DNA of 16,187 bases from an uncultured Asticcacaulis sp. (GCA_946480125.1 CAMLIY010000045.1:1-16187); one strand, 5' to 3'; positions 1 to 7,809 are shown, numbered from the stretch's first letter. Made by a program: numbers and translations. Notes: generated from the letters alone by a model not told the origin.

Positions 1-138
1 GCCTGGTTAATCCAGCCTACAACTCCTGGGAAATAAGCCTCTCAGGCGGGGCCCGCTGGCCGCCTTGCAACAGAAGGCCAGCACTTTTTTGCAAAAGTGA
101 AGATACGCGCAAACGTGCGCGGCAGGCGGTCGCGCTTG

Positions 139-167
139 CCGAAATACGATTGGTCATCGCATTTCGG
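139..167 (-). terminator. Stem-loop just downstream of the methyltransferase gene
   Basis: An inverted repeat pairs CCGAAAT (139-145) with ATTTCGG (161-167). It continues inward, after one mismatch, with CGAT (147-150) against ATCG (156-159), leaving a 5-nt loop. That is 11 base pairs with one internal mismatch. It starts about 11 bases past the stop codon of the minus-strand methyltransferase gene. No U-run follows it on the minus strand, so it may be a Rho-assisted or 3'-end-stabilising hairpin and not a classic intrinsic terminator. Confidence 0.4.
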
Positions 168-177
168 AACCGAAAGC

Positions 178-765
178 TCACACTTCGGGAGGCTTGATGG
201 CGTCATAATAATTGTTCTGTCCCTCGTCGACGCGACAACCAATTAGACGCAATCCCGCTTCTAAGAGAAGTTGCTCATAAGTGTCAAAACCAAGTGATTT
301 CGAATCTCGCCCCGTTAATACGTCTCGCCATTCGCATTGCTCATACGGCGCGGTGAACAAAAAGCGCCCCCCTTGTTTTAGCGCTGCGCCAATTCGACGA
401 ATGACCTGTCGCTGATCGTCTTCATTCAGCAGGAAAATAAGGCCAATGGAGACGCACGCTTCAAACTTTCGGTTGAAGAAGTCGCTTTGTTGTGCCGGCT
501 CGCAAGCCACTTTAGCGGTGGGAAACCGATCAGCAAATGCTGCGACCAAATTAGGCGATGCATCGATACCTAGGACTTCAAATCCACCCTCTATGAGTAC
601 TTTAGAAATCGGCACCCCCGATCCGCAACCCACATCGATGATGGCGTCGCCAGGTGATACGGTATCTCGTGCCCAAGCCAGAACGGTTTCAGCCCCTATA
701 TTGGAACGCGCCGCCATGAACTGCTCGGCGATGTTATTCCAACCCTGAGAATGATCAATCGCCAT
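178..765 (-). CDS. Class I SAM-dependent methyltransferase
   Basis: A 195-residue cytoplasmic protein with the class I methyltransferase fold. Motif I, IIDVGCGSG, lies at about residues 42-50 and is the glycine-rich SAM-binding loop. The acidic residue that normally holds the SAM ribose is in GIDAS around residues 66-70. A later hydrophobic strand precedes GGRFLF, the usual post-motif III region. The length matches small Methyltransf_11/25-type enzymes. The substrate cannot be told from sequence. The start at 765 is bounded by an in-frame TAA two codons upstream, and no clear Shine-Dalgarno is visible, so the transcript could be leaderless. Codon use is more AT-rich than in the genes right of 2237, as is true of its divergent neighbour, suggesting an accessory stretch. 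The family is secure; the role is unknown. Confidence 0.88.
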   Translation of the reverse strand: MAIDHSQGWNNIAEQFMAARSNIGAETVLAWARDTVSPGDAIIDVGCGSGVPISKVLIEGGFEVLGIDASPNLVAAFADRFPTAKVACEPAQQSDFFNRKFEACVSIGLIFLLNEDDQRQVIRRIGAALKQGGRFLFTAPYEQCEWRDVLTGRDSKSLGFDTYEQLLLEAGLRLIGCRVDEGQNNYYDAIKPPEV

Positions 766-1089
766 GCGTTACGTCAATGCCTCGCCACTAAGGTTGGGAG
801 TCGGTTTCAACATTGGGAAATCATTACCCTTTGGTCAATCGGAAAGTTGAAGACCTTTTGTCACTTCCGGCCATGCAGAGTCTGCTTTTGCCGTTGCGCG
901 CCCTAAGCGGTCATCGAAAAGACATTGTGGAAATGATGATGGCCGGGCACTGAATATGATAGGCGTCTGGGCGCCTGGCGCGCTCGCTTTTGTAACACTA
1001 CGATAGCAGATAAATAGCCGACGCGCCTCTCACCCGTTTTTTCGGAATAAAAAGGGGGTGCGTAATGAGCCCGGATAGGAGCCAGAGAA
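766..1089. other. Divergent intergenic region, 324 bp
   Basis: This lies between the divergent methyltransferase and protease genes and should hold both promoters, but I see no convincing -35/-10 pair. It has a short hairpin, AGGCG (961-965) against CGCCT (972-976). The stretch at about 860-930 carries GTCTGCTTTTG followed by AAGCGGTCAT, which resembles degenerate dispersed intergenic repeats I associate with alphaproteobacterial genomes; that resemblance is from memory and unverified. A minus-strand reading frame over 903-1196 has no recognisable protein features and overlaps the protease start, so I do not call it a gene. Confidence 0.4.
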
Positions 1090-1926
1090 ATGCTTGACAC
1101 CCTTCCTTTTGAATATGCATCTCCCCAAGCCCCGTTACTCATAGTCAAAGGCCAACTGGGGAATCTCCATACGCCTGCTTCAGTCGTGCTCGACACAGGC
1201 GCGGCCGCGCCGTTTTCGTTATTTTTGAGCGTTAAGGCGGCAAACGCTATGTCACTTGCAATGTCCGACGAGATTGTTCCCGAGACATCAACCGCCGTCG
1301 GAAGTAAGCGCCAAACTTTTCGAACCGCAGACCTGCCATTTTTTTCACTTGGGCCGGTGAAACTCGTTCACACGCCCGTTGCTATTATGCCTATGATCGA
1401 CGATATGGCGGCGCAGATCGGACACCCCGTTGACGCAATTATCGGCTATCAATTCCTTCGCGATCGTCGTTTTTCAATCGACTACGTCCATCGCAAAATC
1501 GACCTTTCATCTCCAACTCCGTTTGGTACGGGTGAAATTCCCTTCACCTTGGCATTAAAGAAGCCGATCATTCTCGTTCAGGCTGAGGTCAATGGCGCAG
1601 GTCCCTTTACCTTTGAGATAGACACAGGCGCAACCGTTACCAGCTTATCACCGGAGATAGCCGCCCGCGTCCACATCACGCCCACGGGAGAGGGCGTTCT
1701 TGGCGGCGCGGGTGGAACGGTCAAGGTCAACCGTGCCGACGCAGACCTGGCCGTGGGCGAGGTCAAGCTTCATCTGAAAAATGTGACTATAACGGACAGT
1801 CTGGCAGGGATAAGCTCAGCGTCCGGTACGAAGATAGATGGAATTCTGGGGCTGGACTATTTTTACCGTACTACGCTTACAATCGATTATCCCAATGCAA
1901 AAATTTGGATATCCTTACACAAGTAG
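1090..1926 (+). CDS. Retropepsin-like aspartic protease with two catalytic domains
   Basis: A 278-residue protein made of two retropepsin-like halves. Each half has its own catalytic triplet: D35-T-G in VVLDTGAAAPF and D178-T-G in FEIDTGATVTS. Each half also ends with the hydrophobic-hydrophobic-Gly element of the fold, DAIIGYQF near residue 118 and DGILGLDYF near residue 253. This matches the Asp_protease_2 (PF13650) pattern. The two halves could form one pseudo-symmetric active site within one chain, as in pepsin. The start is well supported: AGGAG lies about 7 bases upstream and an in-frame TGA sits at 1066-1068. No signal peptide or membrane segment is present from this start, which is unusual because many bacterial relatives are exported. 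AT-rich codons match the methyltransferase to its left. The substrate is unknown. Confidence 0.85.
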   Translation: MLDTLPFEYASPQAPLLIVKGQLGNLHTPASVVLDTGAAAPFSLFLSVKAANAMSLAMSDEIVPETSTAVGSKRQTFRTADLPFFSLGPVKLVHTPVAIMPMIDDMAAQIGHPVDAIIGYQFLRDRRFSIDYVHRKIDLSSPTPFGTGEIPFTLALKKPIILVQAEVNGAGPFTFEIDTGATVTSLSPEIAARVHITPTGEGVLGGAGGTVKVNRADADLAVGEVKLHLKNVTITDSLAGISSASGTKIDGILGLDYFYRTTLTIDYPNAKIWISLHK

Positions 1927-2236
1927 ACAAGGGCGACCGCTCCGCCTTGAGCCATTACCCCTGAAAATTCCAATTTCGAGTGCCTAAAAAATGGGAGAGC
2001 CCTATCAACCGATAGCGAGAGCAAACTCAGACCGGATAATATTCAAGGGTAACCTAGGCTCGTCCGCTTTCTTGCGCCCGGTGCAAGAGCGTCTATGTCG
2101 CCACAAGCAGACAGAGCAACCAAAACCCAACCGCATTTTTATGTGAAGAACCGTTTTTCCGGTTTCACTTGCAAGCCGGCGTGTTAAGCCTTATCGCAGA
2201 CGCACAACGGTTTCATGCATATATCAAGGCCCGCTC
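1927..2236. other. Intergenic region between the protease gene and sspB, 310 bp
   Basis: No open frame with protein character is seen. Just past the protease stop there is a weak bulged hairpin (about 1928-1949, CAAGG against CCTTG) without a U-run. The sspB-proximal part holds the imperfect hairpin at 2143-2168, listed separately. The sspB promoter should be here but I cannot place it. Base composition changes from AT-richer to GC-rich across this stretch, so it may mark the right edge of an accessory insertion, although no direct repeats or tRNA remnant were found. Confidence 0.35.
2143..2168 (+). promoter_or_regulatory. Imperfect hairpin upstream of sspB
   Basis: GTGAA (2143-2147) plus ACCG (2150-2153) can pair with CGGT (2160-2163) plus TTCAC (2164-2168), with a 2-nt bulge and a loop rich in T. 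It ends about 70 bases before the sspB ATG. It could be a leader structure or a terminator facing the upstream gene. The evidence is pairing only. Confidence 0.2.
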
Positions 2237-2785
2237 ATGTCCGAAGATCAGATGATCATCGACCAGATGGATTACGCCAACCTGACCCAGAACGCCCTGC
2301 GCGGCGTGATCAAGCAGGGCCTGTTACGTGCGGCCTCGGTCGATGGTCTGCCAGGTGATCACCACTTTTACATCACCTTCCTGACCCGCGCGGCCGGTGT
2401 TTCGGTGCCGCCTGACCTGCTGGCGCGCTATCCTTATGACATCACCATTGTGTTGCAGCACCAGTTCCGCGACCTGCGCGTGACCGACGATTTCTTCCGC
2501 GTCACCCTGACTTTTGGCGGCGCGCCCAAGATTCTGACCGTACCCTATAATGCCATTACCCGTTTCCACGATCCGCATGCCCAGTTCATGCTGGAATTCG
2601 AGGTCGATGACCCGGCGGCCCTGACCCAGGATCTCGATGAAAGCGATGAAATAAGCGATATCGTTACCGAGCTGACGCCCGTGATGGAGCGGCCGAAAAA
2701 GAGTGACGGAGGCGAAGAAAAACCACCCGAACCGGATGGCGATGCGCCCAAGATCGTATCGCTGGATCAGTTCCGTAAAAAATAA
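2237..2785 (+). CDS. sspB: ClpXP adaptor protein SspB (alphaproteobacterial type)
   Basis: A 182-residue cytoplasmic adaptor that hands ssrA-tagged and other substrates to the ClpXP protease. The N-terminal segment, with YANLTQNALRGVIKQGL, and the body through FLTRAAGVSVPPDLLARYP and DLRVTDDFFRVTLTFGG match the SspB fold (PF04386) as seen in Caulobacter SspB-alpha. A flexible acidic/proline linker (about residues 130-168) leads to a conserved C-terminal tail, APKIVSLDQFRKK, which corresponds to the ClpX-binding (XB) peptide. The start has AAGG about 8 bases upstream. In alphaproteobacteria sspB often lies near DUF4169 and RHH_4 genes (from memory); here that pair is about 7.5 kb away on the other strand. 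The identification is firm. In this clade SspB assists cell-cycle-linked proteolysis as well as tagged-protein clearance. Confidence 0.95.
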   Translation: MSEDQMIIDQMDYANLTQNALRGVIKQGLLRAASVDGLPGDHHFYITFLTRAAGVSVPPDLLARYPYDITIVLQHQFRDLRVTDDFFRVTLTFGGAPKILTVPYNAITRFHDPHAQFMLEFEVDDPAALTQDLDESDEISDIVTELTPVMERPKKSDGGEEKPPEPDGDAPKIVSLDQFRKK

Positions 2786-2875
2786 ACCCGTCTGCCGGAA
2801 AAAGACGCTAGGCCTGTCATCAGAATCGCCTAAATTCGCCTTGCAGATGCATGCGGTTTCGGGATTGAATCGGAG

Positions 2876-5194
2876 ATGGTTTTTCGGACATTCGGTCACA
2901 GGTTTGGCGCTGGCCGCAAACGCATGGCAATCCTGCTGGCGCTTGGGCTTTTATGCGCCGCAGCCCGTCCGGCGATTACCCAATCCACGACACCTGCGGC
3001 AGAACCGGAATCCGCCGCGGGGATAACGCCGGAACTCAAGCCCTATGTGCCTGCGCCTGTGGGGCAGGTGACGGTTTCAAGCGCGGTCACGCCCCGAAAG
3101 CCACACCCCAAACCGAAGCCTGTCATACCGCCGCCCGTTGCGCCGCCGGCTACACCTGCCAGTGGCCCGATCGGATACCAGACCGTTATTCCCGGCGCGC
3201 AAGCGAAGCCGGCCGCACCGATGGTCGTGCCCTCCGCCCTGCCGCCCCGAACGGCAGCGACCCCGATTAGCGCTGAAGATATCGAAACCTTCACCGACTC
3301 GGTGGTGCGTACCCTGATGCAGCGTGATCATGTGCTCGGCGTCACGGTCGCCGTCGTGCAGGGGAACACGCCTCTGCTGCTCAAGGGCTATGGCTATGAT
3401 CGTCTGACGCCATTACGCCGGGTCGACCCCAATAATTCGCTTTTTCGCATCGGCTCGGTGACGAAGGCTTTCACCTGGATTGTGGCCCGCCAGGAACTGG
3501 AAGCTGGCCGCATCGCCATGGATACCTCGATCGGCAGTTATCTGCCGGCCGATGTCTATAGCGAAGACCGCCGGTTCAAGCCGATCACCTTGCGCGAGCT
3601 GATGGATCACACCAGCGGCTATGAGGACACCAGCCTGGGCCATCTGTTCCAGCTCAACGGATCGAATTTGACAGGCTCCGACAGTTATTTCCGCATCCAC
3701 CGTCCTCGCCGTGTGCGCCAGCCGGGCATGTTCGCCTCCTATTCAAATTTTGGCGCCGCCCTGGCGGCAAGGGCCCTGCAACAGACGGCGCGCGCGAAAG
3801 ATGTGCCGACCCTGATGGAAACACGCGTCTTCCAGCCTCTCGGCATGAGCCACACGAGCTTGCGCGAACCCTACAGCCAGCAATCCCTCAATCTGGAAAG
3901 CCTGCCTGATCCGCTGTCGGCCGAACTGACGCAAGACCTGTCTGATGGCTTTGTGTGGGATGGCGCCACCTATGAGGCGCAACCTTTCGAGCATGCCATT
4001 CCGCTCTCTGGTGCGCTTGGCGCCTCCTCGACCGCCCAGGATATGGCGCGTCTGCTGGCGATGATGCTGGAGAATGGCCAGATAGACGGCATCCAGCTTT
4101 TCAATGCCGATTCCGCCAAAGCCTTCCGTCAGCCCTTACTGAAGATGCCTGAAGGATATAACGGCTGGGCATCCGGTCTCATGGTGCGAGAGGCGCCGGC
4201 AGGCCTCACCACCTATGGTCATGGAGGGGCGACCCTGTGGTTCAACGCCAACATGATCATCGTGCCGGAAATGAACCTGGGCATCTTCATTGGCACAAAT
4301 ACCCAGACTGGCGCGGCCCTGGCCACAAGCTACCCCAACCTGCTGCTCGATCACCTCACCGGTGATACGGTCAAACCACCACTGATGCCATCTCCGGCCA
4401 ATGCCTATGCGCAGCACCGTGACTATTATAAAGCCATCGAAGGGCAATATGTCTCGTCCCGCCGGGCTTACAGCGGCCTGGAAGGCGCCATCACACGACT
4501 GCTCAATACGGCGGACATCAGCATAGATGGGGATGGCCGTCTGATCCTTAGTACGCAAAATGGTTTGTCGGCTTTTGTGCCGGCGTCGGCCATGGGCTTT
4601 TTTACGCAGCAGGATGCGGAAGATGCCGGCCCTGCCGCCACCACCGGCGGCCTGCATTTTCTCTTCAATGCCGATGGTACGCATGTCTCCGCTTTCGAAA
4701 CGGCGGCCAATATGGCGCGATATGAGCGTGTCGGCTGGTGGTACAATCCGTCAGTGCTGGTCCTATTGACGGCTTTCATGATCGCCACCTGCATCTTTGT
4801 ATGGATCATGCTTGCCAAGGGGCCGGGGCGCAATGAGCATCCCACGGAAGCGCAGGGTCGGGCCACGGTCATTTCGGCCTGCCTGTCGCTGGTGTGGCTG
4901 GCGGCAATTTTCATTTTCCACAGCTGGCATTCGGCCCTGGCCGACAATCCCGGCAATCTGTTCACCCATTGGCCGAATGGCCAGGTGCGACTGGCTTCGG
5001 CGCTTGCCTTCGTGGCGATGCTTGGCACGCTCTATCAGGTGGCGACCTGTTATCTTGTCTATGGAGGGCGCGGACATTATGGCGATGACTGGCCCATCTG
5101 GCAAAAAGCGGCCCATGGCCTGATGCTGGCCTACTGGTTGTTTTATATATTCGTCCTGACCCTCTGGGGGGCGCTGGAGCCATGGTCGTGGTAA
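2876..5194 (+). CDS. Exported serine hydrolase (beta-lactamase/PBP4* family) with C-terminal membrane domain
   Basis: A 772-residue protein. It has a basic N-terminus (RKR at 14-16) and a hydrophobic signal segment, then a long proline/alanine linker (about 50-130). A class C beta-lactamase-like domain (PF00144) follows, and four hydrophobic helices lie at roughly 626-648, 663-683, 705-729 and 743-766. The catalytic elements are all present: S194-V-T-K197 (SxxK), Y289-S-N291 (YxN) and H449-G-G (in place of KTG). This suggests an active periplasmic serine hydrolase held at the inner membrane, such as a D-amino peptidase, esterase or peptidoglycan-trimming enzyme; the substrate is not deducible. 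GGAG directly abuts the ATG at 2876, so spacing is poor. An alternative ATG at 2924 (residue 17) would leave a shorter signal peptide. An in-frame TAA at 2831 bounds the gene. It overlaps the next gene by 13 bases. Confidence 0.88.
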   Translation: MVFRTFGHRFGAGRKRMAILLALGLLCAAARPAITQSTTPAAEPESAAGITPELKPYVPAPVGQVTVSSAVTPRKPHPKPKPVIPPPVAPPATPASGPIGYQTVIPGAQAKPAAPMVVPSALPPRTAATPISAEDIETFTDSVVRTLMQRDHVLGVTVAVVQGNTPLLLKGYGYDRLTPLRRVDPNNSLFRIGSVTKAFTWIVARQELEAGRIAMDTSIGSYLPADVYSEDRRFKPITLRELMDHTSGYEDTSLGHLFQLNGSNLTGSDSYFRIHRPRRVRQPGMFASYSNFGAALAARALQQTARAKDVPTLMETRVFQPLGMSHTSLREPYSQQSLNLESLPDPLSAELTQDLSDGFVWDGATYEAQPFEHAIPLSGALGASSTAQDMARLLAMMLENGQIDGIQLFNADSAKAFRQPLLKMPEGYNGWASGLMVREAPAGLTTYGHGGATLWFNANMIIVPEMNLGIFIGTNTQTGAALATSYPNLLLDHLTGDTVKPPLMPSPANAYAQHRDYYKAIEGQYVSSRRAYSGLEGAITRLLNTADISIDGDGRLILSTQNGLSAFVPASAMGFFTQQDAEDAGPAATTGGLHFLFNADGTHVSAFETAANMARYERVGWWYNPSVLVLLTAFMIATCIFVWIMLAKGPGRNEHPTEAQGRATVISACLSLVWLAAIFIFHSWHSALADNPGNLFTHWPNGQVRLASALAFVAMLGTLYQVATCYLVYGGRGHYGDDWPIWQKAAHGLMLAYWLFYIFVLTLWGALEPWSW

Positions 5195-6126
5195 GGCCAG
5201 TCCTAATTGAAATCCGATACCTTCCATCCGATCCTGCCGCAATGGATGGAAGCCCAGTAGAAAAACCCAAACTGACGCCGGACGAACGGCGATCAAGAAA
5301 GGCCGAGCGCCGCGCCAAACAGCGCGCCACCAATGCCCTGCGCGCAGATAAGATGCACACGGCGCGAATGGCGGATACAGACTTTGAACCCGTTGTTTCC
5401 AGCCCGCCGGCTCTAAACATCGCCTGTTCAGGCTGGTTTTACTGGGATTGGCGCGGCAAGTTTTACCCAACGCAAATGCCGACAAAGGCGTGGTTTCCCT
5501 ACTATATGGACCACTTCGATACGGTCGAACTGAATGCACCCTTCTATGCCTGGCCGACGGTCAATACCGTCAAAACCTGGCTCAGACAGGCCGAGGGCAC
5601 GGATTTTATTTATACCGTCAAGGCGTGCGAACTGATCACCCACATCCATCAGTTCGAAGACGTCAAAGGCCTGATCCAGGACTTCGGATATATAGCGGAC
5701 CTGCTGGGCGAGCGCATGGGCTGCTTCCTGTTCCAGTTTCCAGCCAGTTTTCACTATTCGCCGGAAAAGCTGGAACGGATCGTTTCTCAGCTTGACCATA
5801 GCCAGCGTAATGTTGTCGAATTTCGCCATGACAGCTGGTGGAATGACGAGGTGTTTTCGGCTTTTCGCGCCAATGGCACGATTTTTTGCGCCTGTAGCGG
5901 ACCCAAGCTGCCAGACGATATGATCCGTACCGCTGATGACGTCTATATTCGCTTTCACGGTCCGGAAAAATGGTATCGCTATGATTATTCCGACGATGAA
6001 CTGGCCGATTGGGCGAAGCGCATAAAGGCAAGCGGCGCGAAGCGTATCTGGGCTTATTTCAATAATGACTACGGCGCCAACGCCATTCGTAATGCCGAGA
6101 CCCTGAAAAGGTTACTCAGCGCCTGA
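5182..6126 (+). CDS. DUF72 family protein
   Basis: A 314-residue protein. From about residue 78 it shows the DUF72 (PF01904, YecE-like) TIM-barrel signature: CSGWFYWDWRGKFYP, then HFDTVELNAPFY, FLFQFPASFHYSPEKL, VVEFRHDSWW, VYIRFHGPEKWY and a final IWAYFNNDYGANAIRNA. The biochemical activity of DUF72 proteins is not established. The first 75 residues are a strongly basic, charged extension (DERRSRKAERRAKQR) not part of the domain, possibly a nucleic-acid-binding or disordered tail. The start at 5182 lies inside the end of the hydrolase gene (13-bp overlap), suggesting translational coupling; an ATG at 5242 would still keep the domain whole. The 3' end overlaps the convergent RusA-type gene by 11 bp. 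Confidence 0.88.
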   Translation: MVVVRPVLIEIRYLPSDPAAMDGSPVEKPKLTPDERRSRKAERRAKQRATNALRADKMHTARMADTDFEPVVSSPPALNIACSGWFYWDWRGKFYPTQMPTKAWFPYYMDHFDTVELNAPFYAWPTVNTVKTWLRQAEGTDFIYTVKACELITHIHQFEDVKGLIQDFGYIADLLGERMGCFLFQFPASFHYSPEKLERIVSQLDHSQRNVVEFRHDSWWNDEVFSAFRANGTIFCACSGPKLPDDMIRTADDVYIRFHGPEKWYRYDYSDDELADWAKRIKASGAKRIWAYFNNDYGANAIRNAETLKRLLSA

Positions 6127-6472
6127 TGGCATAGACGCGAATATGGATTTGCTCGCGGTCACCGGGATGGCGCTCAACCAGCAGGCGGGCCACCTGGCTG
6201 TCATCGTGGAAGACGAAACCCTTTATGGCGTCAAGCAGGGCCTTGGCGAGGTTGTCGAGGTCCATCCACGGCGGATCGCCGATATGCTCCATGCGGATTT
6301 CGACGGCATAATCGCCCCAGGCGGCGCGAGAGCCGCGCCATTCCTTGCGGAAGAACTCATAGACCAATGGCTTGTAATATTTCGCCTGGGTGGTCAGGCC
6401 ATCGATCATGATCTCTATGCCGTCCGCGGTCTCACGCGCGCGCACCTTTCCCGAAGTGATCCAGTCGGTCAC
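6116..6472 (-). CDS. RusA-family Holliday junction resolvase
   Basis: A 118-residue protein matching RusA endonucleases (PF05866), which cut four-way DNA junctions symmetrically. The active-site block is intact: D71 and D73 in MDLDNLAKALLDAIKG, K77 four residues on, and D90/D91 in FVFHDDSQV. These line up with the metal-binding aspartates and lysine known from E. coli RusA. The start is GTG at 6472; an in-frame stop at 6491-6493 excludes any longer form. It lies 34 bases downstream of the P450 gene on the same strand, so it is probably cotranscribed with it and uvrD. RusA genes are often phage-borne, but nothing else here looks like a prophage. Its stop overlaps the convergent DUF72 stop region by 11 bp. 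Confidence 0.88.
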   Translation of the reverse strand: MTDWITSGKVRARETADGIEIMIDGLTTQAKYYKPLVYEFFRKEWRGSRAAWGDYAVEIRMEHIGDPPWMDLDNLAKALLDAIKGFVFHDDSQVARLLVERHPGDREQIHIRVYAIRR

Positions 6473-6506
6473 CAGATTGCCCGTTTCGGTTCATATGCGG
6501 CAAAGG

Positions 6507-7784
6507 TCATGCGGCGGTTACGTCCAGTTTCGCCAGGCCACGCACGCCGGGCACCACGCGCCAGTCCGGCGGGCTGTCATCGACGCGACGCAAGTTGGGG
6601 AACTGTTGCAGCAGCTTCAGGATGGCTGTCTGGCCTTCGATGCGGGCCAGCGGCGCCCCGACGCAGATATGGCTGCCGGCGCCAAATGACAGGTGCGGAT
6701 TGGGGCGGCGGGTGATGTCGAAACGGTGCGGATCATCGATGCGATCCTCATCGCGGTTGGCCGAAATCAGGCTGACCACCAGGGCGTCGCCCTTGTGATA
6801 CGGGCAGCCGCCCGCAGCCCCGTCCGCCTTGGCGAAGCGCGCCGAGAACGAGATCGGCGGCTCATAGCGCAGGATTTCCTCGATCGCGCCATTGATCAGT
6901 TTCGGGTCGGCAAGGATGGCCTGACGGGCGTCACTATGGGTCAGCAGCAGGTAGATGCCGTTGCCGATCAGATCGGCCGTGGTCAGGTGACCGGCCACCA
7001 GCAGGGCGAACAGGTTGAACAGGATTTCGTTGTCATCGATCTCGGCGCCGCCGGTCTGCGCCGCCAGCAGATCGCTGATCAGGTCGTCCTGCGGTTTGGC
7101 GCGGCGCGCCTCCATCAGGCTCTTGAAATGGCTGAGGATGCCGCGGCGGCCCTCAAGCGCCAGCTTTTCCTGTTCGGCCGATTTTGTGGGATCGAAGGCC
7201 AGCTGGCCGGCCTCGGTCCACACCCGCAGCGATTCGAACATTTCCGGTGGCGAACCCAGCAGGGTGCCGAGCACGCGGATAGGAATTTGCGCGGCATAGT
7301 CATTGACGGCATCGAAGGTCTCGCGGCCAGCAACGGCATCGATCTGTTCGTCGATAATGCGGGCCACCAGGCCCTGCGCCCCGGCGGCGCGTTTCAGGAA
7401 GGCCTCGGCGACGATGCCACGCACCCGGCCATGGTCAGGATCATCGAGCGTCAGCATGGAATCGTGCTTGCCGAATTCGGCAGCCATGGCGGCATTCAGC
7501 CGGCGGACATTGGCGATGACCGGGTTTTCCGGCGCCGCGTCGTCAAAATTGCGCGACAGGGAACGGTCCATCAGGGTTTCGCGCCCGACACCATAGGCGC
7601 TGACCAGCATGGCCGGAATCATGCCGTCGTGTTCGACCGGGCGCTCGCGGCGCTGCGGGTCGAACAAGGCATGCGGATTGGCACGCATGGCAGGGTTCAG
7701 TTCGGAATATTCAAACAGCAGAAAGCGGGGAGGGGCAGTCATTGTTGCGCCGGTATTTCGGCCGGAATCTGGGGAATCGGGCAT
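6507..7784 (-). CDS. Cytochrome P450
   Basis: A 425-residue soluble bacterial P450 (class I type; needs separate ferredoxin and reductase, neither of which is in the window). The heme-binding loop is FGAGSHICVG with the axial thiolate C374. The K-helix ExxR is E303-I-L-R306. The I-helix reads AGHLTT at 264-269: the acidic residue that usually precedes the conserved threonine pair is a leucine here (L267). No membrane anchor is present. The start at 7784 is preferred because GGAG sits 6 bases upstream; the alternative ATG at 7742 (residue 15) has no ribosome site. The gene lies 68 bp after uvrD and 34 bp before the RusA-type gene on the same strand. The substrate is unknown. Confidence 0.93.
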   Translation of the reverse strand: MPDSPDSGRNTGATMTAPPRFLLFEYSELNPAMRANPHALFDPQRRERPVEHDGMIPAMLVSAYGVGRETLMDRSLSRNFDDAAPENPVIANVRRLNAAMAAEFGKHDSMLTLDDPDHGRVRGIVAEAFLKRAAGAQGLVARIIDEQIDAVAGRETFDAVNDYAAQIPIRVLGTLLGSPPEMFESLRVWTEAGQLAFDPTKSAEQEKLALEGRRGILSHFKSLMEARRAKPQDDLISDLLAAQTGGAEIDDNEILFNLFALLVAGHLTTADLIGNGIYLLLTHSDARQAILADPKLINGAIEEILRYEPPISFSARFAKADGAAGGCPYHKGDALVVSLISANRDEDRIDDPHRFDITRRPNPHLSFGAGSHICVGAPLARIEGQTAILKLLQQFPNLRRVDDSPPDWRVVPGVRGLAKLDVTAA

Positions 7785-7809
7785 TCAGGTCTCCGTTGCC
7801 ACCGCAAGC

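Noticed and set aside
42..242. Minus-strand 66-codon frame at the left end
   Set aside because: It overlaps the methyltransferase C-terminus out of frame and runs through the 3' hairpin; no ribosome site.
903..1196. Minus-strand 97-codon frame between the first two genes
   Set aside because: It overlaps the well-supported start of the aspartic protease gene and has no protein family features; more likely non-coding or repeat-derived.
2789..2807. Terminator after sspB
   Set aside because: CGTCT/AGACG gives only a 5-bp stem with a 9-nt loop and no U-run; too weak to call.
6116..6472. RusA gene as evidence of a prophage
   Set aside because: No integrase, terminase, capsid or lysis gene is near, and the neighbours are ordinary chromosomal genes.
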